A DNA stretch of 64,000 nucleotides from Steromphala cineraria (Eukaryota > Mollusca > Gastropoda > Trochida > Trochidae), in the NCBI GenBank assembly GCA_916613615.1, contig OU744730.1, forward strand, positions 3,503,582 through 3,567,581. The letters run 5' to 3'. This document shows positions 1 through 9,405 of the stretch, in pieces. Positions within the stretch are counted from its first letter, which is position 1, and each line of letters opens with the position of its first letter. The position numbers and the translations under genes were made by a program. The notes under the pieces were generated by a model that worked only from the letters and a program-made list of their open reading frames with translations, was not told where the DNA came from and ran no database searches.

Positions 1-199
1 AGGACACATACTCTTGGTGGACTATGTTGGGCACAAGGTAGTGCTGCTGAGAGAAAGTGGAGAGTTTGTGAGAGATCTACTGACATCACAGCATGGGGCC
101 CATTGTCCTACAGGTATAGACTGGGATGAGAGAGGAAGAATCTACGTCACAAATTGGACTGATACTGGTGATAATGTCCAGGTGTTTACCTTCAAGTGA
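1..199 (+). CDS. C-terminal end of a TRIM/NHL-like gene (5' part outside window)
   Basis: The reading frame is open from the first base to a TGA at 197-199. It encodes the last blade of an NHL-like propeller: a GHILLVDY start, a KVVLLRESGEF strand, FVRDLLTSQ, GIDWDERGRIYVT and a terminal NVQVFTFK. The two complete TRIM genes at 33597-35699 and 45763-47869 end the same way with only scattered differences, so this is the 3' end of a third family member. The 3' flank also matches theirs. The complete members have the domain layout of RING E3 ubiquitin ligases; this piece alone shows only the propeller end. Whether the upstream part is intact cannot be seen. Confidence 0.8.
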   Translation, partial: GHILLVDYVGHKVVLLRESGEFVRDLLTSQHGAHCPTGIDWDERGRIYVTNWTDTGDNVQVFTFK

Positions 200-476
200 T
201 GGATCTGTTCTAGCGGACAAACATTTGGTTTATTGTACAGAAGTTATTGTTAAGTATGTTACAACTCAACGTGTTTTTAACACTTGCTTAATTTTGACTT
301 TACTTCAAAATAAACACTTTTAATAATGGGGGAAATTCAAACTTAGAATGTGCTATGTTGGAATTTCATGTCAACAACAAAAGCAATCTATACTCATATG
401 TTATGTATATATGAACATTTATTTATCATTTGAGGTTTAATGTACTTCTTCATACATTCATATCATAAAGATGTAT
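200..476 (+). other. 3' UTR and proximal 3' flank of the left-edge TRIM gene
   Basis: This is homologous to the sequence following the stop codons at 35700 and 47870: the same 'TTTATTGTACA', 'ACAACTCAACGTGT' and 'GGAATTTCATGTCAACAAC' blocks occur in order. An AATAAA hexamer lies at 309-314; the other two copies have changed bases there. Homology continues to about 476, is interrupted by the solo LTR, and resumes at 1422. Confidence 0.6.
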
Positions 477-1421
477 TGTCACGTATCAGAGGAATAACAA
501 AACCAAAGTGGTAATGAAAAGTTTATTTACAAAATAAAATAAAAACTAAACTAACATTAATCACTAACCCGTCCCATAGTTTACCTACATAACCTACCAC
601 TACACTACCTACACACAAAACCTCCCAACTAACACCCCAAATACATACAACAATCAAGAACACATAAAATAATGAACACAACACGATCTCAAAACCAACT
701 GCGAACACACGCAGAAAACAAGTGTCTTTGTCAAATTATATCACTCATAATTCAATAGTGTCCATTACATAAGAAAAGTCTCATTCCACATGTTGCCCAC
801 ACAACAATCTCACAACTGAACAGTTTACAACAGTACACAACGGTGAGCAACTGTTCACTCGACTGGACAACAGTTAACAACACTGGACGACAGTTCACAT
901 AGCTGAACGACAGTTCACATCAATCAACAACAGTTCACCTGTGGGGAGTTGTCGTTCCCACGTGTCGCGATGACACATGTACCCTCGTACATATGAGCGG
1001 GGTCAAGTGGCTGCTGGGCGTCCCGGACCACGCTTCACTGCCCCTTCCGTTGACTACCGTCTACACGTTGCTAGGATTCGGGGAGCATCCGAACCTAGAC
1101 TTCCACAAAGTACCGGATCAGCAGTTGACCGGGACACTATAAAGCAAAGTCACATTGCCTTACTACAGTTTATTAGTGACACTTAATATACATACAACGA
1201 ATGTATTACAAACGTTTACAACAACTGCATTAGGCCGAAATTCAAGGTACACAACCTAGATTTTGACTGTAAGGTACCCTGCACGTGCATTTCGCTTTTA
1301 TACGGATGGTCACGTGAGTAACTACCCTGCTAGAGGGCCTAGACTTGCTTAAATCTAAAATACAATTAATATTGGAACAAAACTTGCTCAAAATGATAAA
1401 ATATAACCTTGTAATCTGACA
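477..1421. mobile_element. Solo LTR-like insertion with 5-bp target duplication
   Basis: The 945 bp element begins TGTCA and ends TGACA and is flanked by TGTAT on both sides (472-476 and 1422-1426). The paralogous 3' flank at about 35971 has a single TGTAT with continuous sequence across it, so the boundaries are supported by an empty site. TG...CA ends, a short terminal inverted repeat and a 5 bp duplication are what a solo LTR leaves. It has no coding region; the open frame at 977-1186 resembles nothing I know. A TATA-like CTATAAAG lies near 1138, and AATAAA-type hexamers read on the minus strand near 525-535, so orientation is unclear. Family unknown. Confidence 0.6.
817..940. repeat. Degenerate ~20-bp minisatellite inside the solo LTR
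   Basis: About five to six imperfect tandem units share the core ACAACAGTTCAC or GACGACAGTTCACAT. It lies wholly inside the LTR-like insertion and so probably moved with it. Confidence 0.5.
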
Positions 1422-1631
1422 TGTATATAAACGGATAATTATCAACAGGTGTCAACCTTTGTTTTCAAGTGAACTTAATGTGACTTTTAGGATAGTAATT
1501 TTAGATTTTTATCAAGTTTAGATTTGAATTTTGAATTGATTGCAATTTATGATTGAACTTAAATAGGTTTTGAGAACTTCGCCTAGACTGAGCCTGACAA
1601 GTTATAATTACTGAGTCCTAAGACACTGAGA
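1422..1631 (+). other. Distal part of the left-edge TRIM 3' flank
   Basis: Matches the distal 3' flanks of the two complete TRIM genes (about 35985-36190 and 48120-48310). The shared blocks are 'ATCAACAGGTGTC', 'TTTGAATTTTGAATTGATTG' and an 'ACTGAGCCT..AAGTTATA' motif. It ends abruptly where the first orphan propeller blade begins. Confidence 0.6.
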
Positions 1632-1826
1632 CACATACTGGTGGTGAATTGTCCTGGACCCAAGGTTGTGCTGCTGAGAGAAAGTGGAAAGTTTGTGAGA
1701 GATCTACTGACCTCACTGCAGGGGCTCTATGGTCCTCGTGGTATAGACTGGGATGAGAGAGGAAGAATCTACGTCACACATTGTACTGATACTGGTGATA
1801 ATGTGCAGGTTTTTACCTTGAAGTGA
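1632..1826 (+). pseudogene. Orphan copy 1 of the terminal TRIM propeller blade
   Basis: The frame starts with HILVV, continues through VVLLRESGKFVRDLLTS and GIDWDERGRIYVTH, and ends in the family NVQVFTLK and TGA at 1824-1826. It is only the last blade, about 64 codons, with no RING, B-box or coiled coil next to it. The frame is open and the residues are as well conserved as in the complete genes, which suggests recent duplication. A short piece of family 3' UTR follows and is cut where the next blade copy begins. It could serve as an alternative last exon of the left-edge gene, but no clear acceptor is visible. Confidence 0.65.
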
Positions 1827-1857
1827 TGCGACATCTTGTTTTATTGTACATAACTTA

Positions 1858-2075
1858 TCATCACCAGCACTTCTACAGGACACATACTGGTGGTGGACTT
1901 TGATGGACACAGGATAGTGGTGTTGAAAGAAAGTGGAGAGTTCGTGAGAGATCTACTGACATCACAGCAGGGGCTCAATGGTCCTCAGGGTATTGACTGG
2001 GATGAGAGAAGAACCATATACGTCACAAGGTGTACTGCTACTGGTGTTAATGTCCAGGTGTTTACCTTGAAGTAA
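1858..2075 (+). pseudogene. Orphan copy 2 of the terminal TRIM propeller blade
   Basis: This copy starts slightly further upstream than the previous one, at the family ITST.TGHILVVD stretch. It runs through RIVVLKESGEFVRDLLTSQ and GIDWDERRTIYVTR to NVQVFTLK and a TAA at 2073-2075. Compared with the intact genes it has RT in place of RGR. Family-type 3' UTR follows to about 2160. An AG preceded by CTTCTAC sits just before GACACATA, so use as an alternative 3' exon is conceivable; duplicated debris is the simpler reading. Confidence 0.65.
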
Positions 2076-2493
2076 TGCATCTGTCCTAGTGAATTCATAT
2101 TTTGTTTATTTGACATATGTTATTGTTTGATGAGTATGTTACAACTCAACTTATACAAGCAACCTTAACTTTGCTTTACCTGCAGATTAAGTGTTAACAC
2201 TATATCCTTACCCATGCACTGTATATACATGAACATTTATTAATTTGCGATTAATTAACTGATTAAAGAACACATACCATATACATACCACATACACAAG
2301 ACTCTTTCGTTATGTATGCAAAGTATTGTGTTACCTTTTGTTTATATGTTACCATAGTAATAGGTGTTTTCTACTTTTACACTGTGTAGTTTCATAGATT
2401 TTATGAAATATTTCTTACTTATTTAAGCATAAAAGATGTAACCTTGATATGTTATTTATTTGATATATGATTTTTTGATTGATCATTTAGAAT
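2076..2493. other. TRIM 3' UTR remnant, then AT-rich DNA
   Basis: The first 90 bases match family 3' UTR. The rest is AT-rich, with no coding or structural signal that I can see before the DIRS-like element begins. Confidence 0.5.
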
Positions 2494-2734
2494 ATTACTT
2501 AGTTACTAACCTCCGACAAAGAGTTTCCTCCGGTGGAACAACGCCTTAGAAGCGTAAGGGTGGCACACCTCAATCTCCGGCCGGCTCTAGGACGGGTGGG
2601 GTTTCCTTTCTGATTGGGGGCCGGCCAGGCAAGGGTTGCAACGACTTCAATGCCGGCCCCTCACCCAAAAGGACACCCAAGAAATCACAGCGTGGCAAAA
2701 GGACTTCTGGGAGCTTCCTAGCCTGCCGCCGGCA

Positions 2735-3283
2735 GTAGTGTCGGATTAGGAGGGGCCAGTGGGAGGCCGTCTATCGATGTTCGTAGCCAACTGGAGACAG
2801 TTGAGCTTAGACGAGTATGTCTGTCAGATCTTGGAGCGCGGGTTTCGTATTCCCGTTCACACCCGCCCCCCTTTAACTTGTTCGCCGGTGGAGCGACCGC
2901 TAGAGCCGGAACCGCTTACGCTCACGCTGGAACAGGTGGAGATCCCGCTCCAGGATCTGACGCCAGGCTTTTAGTCTCCGGTATTCGTGAAACCGAAGAA
3001 AGACCCGAAGAAATGGCGGCTGATTCACGACATGAAACAGTTCAACTGCTCCTACCTCAAGCGGCCGCCATATTTTCGGCTCTTGACCGTGTGGTCTATC
3101 ATGCGGTTGCTACAACCATACAACCACATGGTGTCGTTGGATCTCACGGACGCGTACTTGCACATCCCAATCTGCCCCGCGGATCGCAAGTACCTCTGTT
3201 TCGTCCTGGCGGGTCGTCACTTCCAATTGAATGTCTTGCCATTCGGAATTATGACAGCACCATGGCTGTTCACTCAAATCTAC
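2735..3283 (+). pseudogene. DIRS reverse transcriptase, N-terminal fragment
   Basis: Begins with the pre-RT GGRLSMFVANWRQL stretch. The RT core follows: KPKKDPKKWRLIHDMKQFN, motif A in VSLDLTDAYLHIPI, and motif B region LPFGIMTAPWLFTQI. An in-frame TAG at 2972-2974 lies between PGF and SPVFVKPKK and breaks an otherwise continuous frame. The fragment stops before the catalytic YxDD box, where the minus-strand LINE sequence begins. It would have copied DIRS RNA into DNA; here it is dead by both nonsense mutation and truncation. Confidence 0.8.
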
Positions 3284-3854
3284 CAGTATTCTTGTATATT
3301 GGAAGTGCTCCGATGCGTAACATTGTCAATCTGCGCCTTGCATCTTTAAATTTCACAAATGATAAATAAGGTTCCATACAAAACACAGTTTTGATACTTG
3401 AATAAACATCCAGTGAAGAACAGTTATGCATTTCAGAGAATATTAATTGTTTGTGACAGTCACTGATTCTTAGAAGAAATTCTTTCAAAAACTGCTCCTC
3501 GTTACCCACACCTTGGGCTTCCAACACAAAACCAAAACCATTCTTGAAGAAAGTCTTTCTAACAAAATATACCCAAGTCTTCCTATCAACTTTGTCCAAG
3601 TTATGTAACATAATATAACACTGCTTAGGATATCTATCCATAGAAAAATGTAAAATTTTAAACCAATACTTTATAACACGTAATAAGGTGTCAACAAAAA
3701 TATAATTTCTACCACATTCAGCTAAGACAACAGCGTTAGAGCATTTATGACTTACACCCAACACATACTTACAGAATCTAATATGAAACTGTTCAACAAC
3801 ATGCCATGGCTGAAAACCCCATATTTCTGAAGCATACAGAATAATAGGCTTTAT
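3272..3854 (-). pseudogene. LINE ORF2 C-terminal fragment lying inside DIRS copy 1
   Basis: The minus strand reads KPIILYASEIWGF, then CKYVLGVS, VIKYWFKIL, MDRYPKQCYIML and LTMLRIGALPIYKNTGRF. This order is characteristic of the region after the RT domain in non-LTR elements common in bivalves (compare 58578-59830, which has LLYGSEIWGY, KKYLGVG and HPKACYLML). It is cut at both ends, with no 3' tail and no obvious target duplication. It replaces the DIRS RT C-terminus and RNase H, so a rearrangement or a later deletion is more likely than a simple insertion. Confidence 0.75.
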
Positions 3855-5106
3855 CTAGCCAGGCCATGGTACGTGCCCCTTCGGAGGATTTGCGCTCAGG
3901 AACCAGTTCCCATACCACTCAGGTGGGACCTTTTTAGGAGAAACCCGAGCAAGCGAGTGCACGAGAACCCGCAGGTTCTCCATCTGCACGTTTGGGTTGT
4001 CTCCAAGATGGGTTGAGGAGCGCGGGGTTCTCGGAGGCGGTAGACAGCACAGTGGCGACCTCACAGCGGTCATCCACGCGTAAGCTGTATGATTTCCAAT
4101 GGACTTCATGGCTTTTTGCAAGGGGAAAGGTTTCGATGTGTGGGCGGTGACGGTACCTCAGGTGGCTGAGTACGTAGTCCATTTACGCACAGTGAGGGGG
4201 CTTAAGGCCTCCTCAATCAATATGAAACTTGCGGCCATAATGTCCGTCCTTCGCAAGAGGGATCCCGGTCTGGACATTTCCATCTTAAAGGAACTCATTA
4301 GGACGTACAGGAACGTGGATGGCCGCCACAAACTAAGACCACCGGAATGGGACTTAGAGATAGTTCTGAATCACCTCAAGTCTGAGCACTATGAGCCGCT
4401 GACGGACACGACGCTGCTGCGTCTCACCAATTAGACGTGCTTTTTGGTAGCAATGGGGTCAGCGGCCAGGATATCAGAACTGCATCCTCTGCAAGCTGTT
4501 TTGCTCAGGTTTGAGGTGAGAGAGGGTGGATCGGCGACCTTGGGACTGGCACTTGACTTTTTGTGTAAGAATCATAGAGCTGACGAACGCGGGAGGACCT
4601 TCACACTGCCGTCAAGCCACTCCCTCTAGCCAACGGACGAGCAGGAACGTCTCCTTTGTCCAGTGCGCGCTCTACGCATCTATGTGGAGAAGACGCGGAC
4701 TCTGAGGCAAGGGAGGCGCAGACTTTTTCTGCCCCACTCCCAAACAAGTTCGAAGGAGAATGACAAAAGGCAGTTGGGGGTCTACCTCAGGTCGGCGGTG
4801 GTAGACGCCTATAAGGCGGCAGGATTGCAATTCACCGCAATCTGTCAGTGGCAGACATCATGGCCGGCTGCTTCTCAAAGTTGGGCTAGGTGTTCGCCAA
4901 CCACTACCTGCACGATGTCTCCACGGAGGACCTGGAGCATGTCTAGGGGCGCATGTATTCGTACAGCCACACCACGGGGGCTCCCCCAGGTAGGGGGCGC
5001 AACCATCCACGATGATGACGCCTCACTGGTCGAGGTGGACATCTCAACACTTGTGAATAAATTTATTATCTTTACGGTTTATAGTGTTTTGTGGTGTTTT
5101 AATTAG
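3855..5106 (+). pseudogene. DIRS tyrosine recombinase, degraded
   Basis: Homologous along its length to the intact recombinase at 16390-17832. The frame begins with ARPWYVPLRRICAQEPVP and includes MAFCKGKGFDV, the DNA-binding-type segment GLKASSIN, ILKELIRTYRNVDGR and ARISELHPLQ, which carries the first catalytic arginine. Stops follow at about 4432 and 4627. About 50 bases are missing near 4828, which removes the PHEIRAIS segment with the catalytic His and Arg, and the frame is shifted after it. The C-terminal HYL..V tyrosine region survives only out of frame. Confidence 0.85.
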
Positions 5107-5250
5107 GGGTCGTCGATCGCGAGGGGTCAGACAATGTCCCGGTTAGAACGGTCGCTCGCTAGGTCGCCGAGCCTCAGATCAATCTTGAGAGTTATCGCTA
5201 AACGCGACGAATTCTACCCACCGCCTTCAGAGGTATCAGGCTAAGGTCAC

Positions 5251-5328
5251 TTGTCGGAGGTTAGTAACTAAATAATAGTAAGTTTTTGATTAAACGTCAT
5301 TACATTTACTTATCGTAGACAAGTGACC
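5251..5328 (+). repeat. DIRS internal complementary region (ICR)
   Basis: The first half, 5251-5276, is the reverse complement of the element's left end (2494-2519). The second half, 5277-5328, is the reverse complement of its right end (5541-5594) with a few mismatches. The two complements meet at AAT/AGTA, as expected if the ICR templates joining of the two ends during DIRS circle formation. Its position just after the recombinase and before the right terminal repeat matches DIRS-1 organisation. Confidence 0.75.
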
Positions 5329-5364
5329 GTCGTCATTCCGGCCCGCCTCACCTCTTACATATCC

Positions 5365-5594
5365 GTCGTTAATTGGGACTCCTAGTTAATGTGAATGAAT
5401 CTAATTGGATGACAGGTCACGCCACGCCACCTAGTGGACTAGTGACGGGAGGATAACTCTGATTGTTCTTTGTAATGATGTTTTCATTACCTATAGTGGG
5501 AATGAGTCGATTACATGTTATATGGCTAACAGGCTAATAGGGTCACTTGTCTACGGTAGTAAAAATAATGACGTTTAATCAAAAACGTACTATT
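5365..5594 (+). repeat. Right terminal repeat of DIRS copy 1
   Basis: Contains the same module found at both ends of DIRS copy 2: 'AATGTGAATGAATCTAATTG', 'GATGACAGGTCACGCCA', 'GACGGG', 'GAATGAGTCGATTACATG' and 'GGCTAACAGGCTAA', ending in the outer AAACGTACT. The left end of this copy keeps only the outermost 26 bases of the inverted partner. Confidence 0.75.
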
Positions 5595-6416
5595 TAAATG
5601 GAAATACACATTTATGATAACTTGAATTGAACTGAAATTGGATATTTTTCATATTTTGTCATGGCGTGGATTGTTAAGAATTACTTGAGTATAGATAAAC
5701 TATTACTATGAATAAAGATATTGAATCATAATATGTTTCTGAAACAGGTACCATATGAAATACGCTTATCCTTATAATTAAACATCATATAAATTTTTAG
5801 TAATGGTTCATGATGAAAATGATATCTGTGTATTATAGTTTTACCATATCTTAACCTTAAATATGTTATGAACAACTTCTTAAGAAAGTACTAATATTTA
5901 AAGTGATTATATCTGACAAATTTTGTTGAAAAAATAATTAACTTAAATAAACTGATTTTCCCCCCTAGCAAATCAAATGTTTAACTTTAAGGTTGTTTTA
6001 TAGGTTATTATCTTTAAAATATGAAACAGTTTCAAAGTCTCAAACTTATTTCTTAACAAACTGCTCAAATGTCCGGAAAGAGAATGAATAGTTAAATTTG
6101 AACCGTGAGATGTCATTATATAAATTTTGATAAATTTTGGAACTTAAACCTTGAGGAATGATATATTTTTTACTGCACTCCATGAAAAATACATTTTGTA
6201 ACACCTGTGTCACCACCAATTATATAATCGTGTTTACTATCTCAGTCTATGTGAATAGAAAGCGAGGGCAGTTCAATCTAAGGTATCTTGCTAGAGAGTT
6301 TACAAGAAATCCTCGTGTGACAGAGTACGATTACATTTTTTGTAAATAAAGCGCTCATAAAATCCTTTCTTGGACTTTTCCTTTTAGCAGATAAGTCTTA
6401 CTGAACGGGTACAAGG
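5595..6416. other. AT-rich DNA without recognised genes
   Basis: I see no coding frame with credible content, no RNA gene and no clear repeat. Confidence 0.5.
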
Positions 6417-6631
6417 TTGACGTATGATTGTTGGAAAAACATGTTTTCCTGACTATAAAGGTGCAGTGGCGTTTTTTTTATCATATACAAGGGAATTGAG
6501 GTAAATGAAAACAGTTGTTACTAATTTTCTAACAATGCTTTTTTATCGAAAGTTGCAGTTCTAAAACAAACGTTACATGTTCGGTTTTAATTCGTGATTA
6601 CATTCCTTTCTCCAGGGATTAAAAGTGTTCA

Positions 6632-6925
6632 CATTTTAATAATAATGTACATACGTATATCGCACCTTTACCACACCCTAAGACATGCTCAAAGCGCTAC
6701 ATTATTACCCTGAAGGAGTGTGCTTTCACAGCTGCTACTAAGCGCTAATAACGACCACGTAGATCCAGTTGTCAGGTACCCACTTTAACAGCTGTGTGCA
6801 ATGTGGATGAAGTGCCTTGCCCAGGGCCACAACACAGAATGAGACCCATGTCACGAATGTCTGGTGTCTCCACCGGGATTCGAACCCAGGTCTCATGCTA
6901 ACCACTACACCACTGTGCTCTACAA
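6632..6925 (-). mobile_element. tRNA-derived SINE, copy 1
   Basis: On the minus strand the head has a pol III A box (TGGTGTAGTGGTTAGCA, about 6897-6913) and a B box (GGGTTCGAATCCC, 6875-6887). A body with 'GGCCCTGGGCAAGGCACTT' follows. The tail is AGCGCTTTGAGCATG, then a GCGATATACGTATGTACA-like segment and ATTATTATT. The tail resembles the 3' end of the LINE at 11338-14735, suggesting a CR1/L2-type LINE supplies its reverse transcriptase. The same insertion occurs at 8800-9083 because the locus was duplicated. Confidence 0.7.
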
Positions 6926-7020
6926 TGGTCGCTAATTGAGTTATGCTTAAAACTTGATAATGTGTCCTACGACTTAAAATAATCGGGTTGAACTGCAGTA
7001 TGTTTTATCATCTGAAGATG

Positions 7021-7560
7021 TTCAATCAATCTTTATTTGCACTTATATGCCACAGGCCTGTAGCACAATGTGCATACAATATGTTCAGGCAGGATAGAGT
7101 AAATTTTTTTCTGAGTAAAAAGGCATAGTATAGAAACATTGACAGATTTTCTAAATGTGTTTTGCTAGAGTAAGTTAATAGAGATATACATTTATAAATA
7201 TTATGATGTGTAAAATAATATTTCTTAATGTACTTCTTTCTCAAAGTGAGGTAGACAGGACAAACACAAAGGAAATGATATTCATCTTCAAGATTTAAAT
7301 TACACTTTTTACAAATTCTATCTTCTCTTTTTAGTCCAACATATCTGCCGGTTTCTATTAGTAAATCATGCGATGAGCAACGAAATTTTGCAAGCGAGAT
7401 TCTATATTTCCGGATATTCAGATGCGATAGATAGCTTTCATCCTGTATTGATTGCTTAAACATTCTAAAATAAAAACATTTATTCGATACAGATCTATGT
7501 GTCTATGTGTTGTTCCAGCCAAATGTAACCAAAACCAATAGCAAATTGTAGATCTTTAAC
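7021..7560 (-). pseudogene. LINE ORF2 C-terminus plus 3' end, private to duplication copy 1
   Basis: The minus-strand frame 7026-7463 contains LAKFRCSSHDLLIETGRY, then CKKCNLNLEDEYHFLCVCPVY and a terminal zinc-knuckle-like set (C-x2-C, H, C) seen at the C-terminus of many bivalve LINE polyproteins. Upstream, FGYIWLEQHID is visible but interrupted by stops. The element's 3' end reads TACAGGCCTGTGGCATATAA and finishes in ATTGATTGA, as does the fragment at 40125-40492. Imperfect flanking duplications (CATCTG..GATGTT) lie at about 7008-7021 and 7560-7573, and the paralogous locus near 9160 is empty. Confidence 0.75.
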
Positions 7561-8166
7561 ATCTGTGATGTTATTGTGAATGAAGAAAGATTTTAAGAAA
7601 TAATTTTGTCAAGAAACCTATTTTTTATGACTAGTAAACTGTCTGTCAGATAAACATGTAAGATCTAAGTCACATCCTTACCCTATGCCAGTAGACATGG
7701 TGAGAGCAGTAGGCCTATCGTTCAGAGTCGACAAAGCGCACATAAAATCACGTATATATCCCCTTTTTAGCGTTCATGTTGCACTCAGAGTATGCATATC
7801 TATTACGACTCAATTCATATTTATATTGACTTTGGATTTGAAACGCATGTAACAATAAAATATTAATTTTATTAAAAACATTAATTTGATAATGAAACCG
7901 CATTCATCTGTCATACCTTGGTACAATCTTTTCTTGACTATGATCAAGTTTGATTTTGAAAATGACAAGGAATGTCAATCGCGATTGATCACTATCACTA
8001 AAGTTGCCTTTCAAAATTATTAATATTTGATAAAAATTAATATGAATTTCCTACTCTTTATAAGTATACGACTTAACAGAAGTATTTTATGTATGTTGAC
8101 ATCTATTGTATTTTGTAAATTAAAAACTGTTTATATATACTACATTTATTTTACATATGATTTTGT

Positions 8167-8607
8167 CATTATGACACCCATGCAATCACAATTCGTCTTA
8201 ACCGGATTCCGCATTTTCGAAATAACCCTAATTAGCATATCACACGACGTTCAAAATGTCCGCCGTTTGCCAGACGCTCGGAGCGAACAAGCTTGAGGGC
8301 TCGTAGTTATTAAAATGCAGTCTTTCCGGTGAATGTATGGATTGTATTAGGGAGAAGAATGTATTTACTTGTTACAAACGCAGGTGGGAAGTGATAAGAT
8401 ATGTTATATCTGTCTTTGCAACAGAACGTTACTCGCAACTGTCAAAACCGGACTATTGCGTCAGGTGATTGTGACGTCACAAGGAATGAATGCACATGGT
8501 ATGGTTGCAGATTTTTCTGCATTTATCGAGAAATGGCAGCAGGTTTTTGAGCGCTCTCGTCCAATCAGAATCGCGGAAATTGGTGTAACAAATCCATTTT
8601 GTAATTA
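8167..8607. other. Spacer between the duplication copies
   Basis: Slightly GC-richer than its neighbours and contains a TGACGTCA palindrome near 8472. No coding content is recognised. Confidence 0.4.
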
Positions 8608-8799
8608 TTGACATATGATTGTTGGAAAAACATGTTTTCCTGACTATAAAGGTGCAGTGGCGTTTTTTTATCATACACAAGGGACTTCAGGTAAATGAAA
8701 ACAGTTGTTACTAATTTTTAGACAATGTTTTTTAATCGAAAGATGTATTTGGATATTGATTCATGATTACATTTCCTTTCTCCAGGGATTGAAGGTGTT

Positions 8800-9083
8800 C
8801 ACATTTTAATAATAATGTACATCCGTATATCGCGTCTTTTCCACGTCCTAAGACACGCTCAAAGCGCTATATTATTACCCTGAAAGAGTGTTCTTTCACG
8901 GCTGCTACTAAGCGCTACACGTAGATTCAGTTGTCAGGTACCCACTTTAACAGCTGGGCTCAATGTGGATGAAGTGCCTTGCCCAGGGCCACAACACAGG
9001 ATGAGACCCAAGTCACGAATTTATGGTGTCTCCACCGGTATTCGAACCCAGGTCTCATGCTAACCACTACACCACTGTGCTCC
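8800..9083 (-). mobile_element. tRNA-derived SINE, copy 2 (co-duplicated)
   Basis: Same head, body and tail as 6632-6925. The B-box complement lies at 9037-9050 and carries one change, GGTATTCGAACC for GGGATTCGAACC. A short piece of the body ('AATAACGACC') present in copy 1 is missing. Confidence 0.7.
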
Positions 9084-9405
9084 ACAATGGTCGCTAGAAG
9101 AGTTAAACTTGATAATGTGTCCAACAACTACAACTAATCGGGTTGAACTGCAGGATGTTTAATCATCTGAACATGATTTTGTGAATGAAGAAAGATTTTT
9201 AAGAATTTTTTTTGCCAAGAAACCTCTTTTTTATGACTGATAAACTGTATGTCAGATAAACATGTAAGATCTAAGTCACATCCTTACTCTATGCCAGTGA
9301 GTAGACATGGTGAGAGCAGTATAAATTCCACCTCTCGTTCAGAGTCGATTAAGCGCACATAAAATCAAGTATATATCCACGTTTCCGTTCCTGATTCACT
9401 TAGAG

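Larger units (their letters stand above)
2494..5594 (+). mobile_element. DIRS-like tyrosine-recombinase retrotransposon, copy 1 (decayed)
   Basis: The left end carries AGTTACTAACCTCCGACAA directly after ATTACTT. The right end carries GGTCACTTGTCTACGG and runs to CGTACTATT. The ATT trinucleotide lies at both extremes (2494-2496, 5592-5594). Between them come part of the reverse transcriptase, a foreign LINE piece, a broken tyrosine recombinase, an internal complementary region and a right terminal repeat, in the order expected of the DIRS group. Gag, most of the RT C-terminus and RNase H are missing. The copy is GC-richer than its surroundings. No methyltransferase ORF is visible. It cannot be autonomous. 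Confidence 0.8.
6417..8166. repeat. Local duplication, copy 1
   Basis: Paired with 8608-10390. The two share, in order, the 'GATTGTTGGAAAAACATG' start, a SINE, 'CGGGTTGAACTGCAG', 'GTGAATGAAGAAAGATTTT', 'GATAAACATGTAAGATC' and a final AT-rich stretch. Copy 1 alone carries the LINE fragment at 7021-7560; copy 2 alone carries the TIR element at 9406-10022. Confidence 0.75.

Noticed and set aside
523..708. Minus-strand hydrophobic 61-codon frame
   Set aside because: Low-complexity composition from the LTR; nothing supports translation.
977..1186. 69-codon open frame as a gene
   Set aside because: It lies inside the solo LTR, has no family signature and begins at no convincing start.
6875..6925. 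Functional tRNA gene on the minus strand
   Set aside because: A and B boxes are present, but there is no acceptor or anticodon stem and a long non-tRNA body follows; it is a SINE.
8027..8296. 89-codon plus-strand frame
   Set aside because: AT-rich chance frame; the paralogous copy near 10270 does not keep it open.
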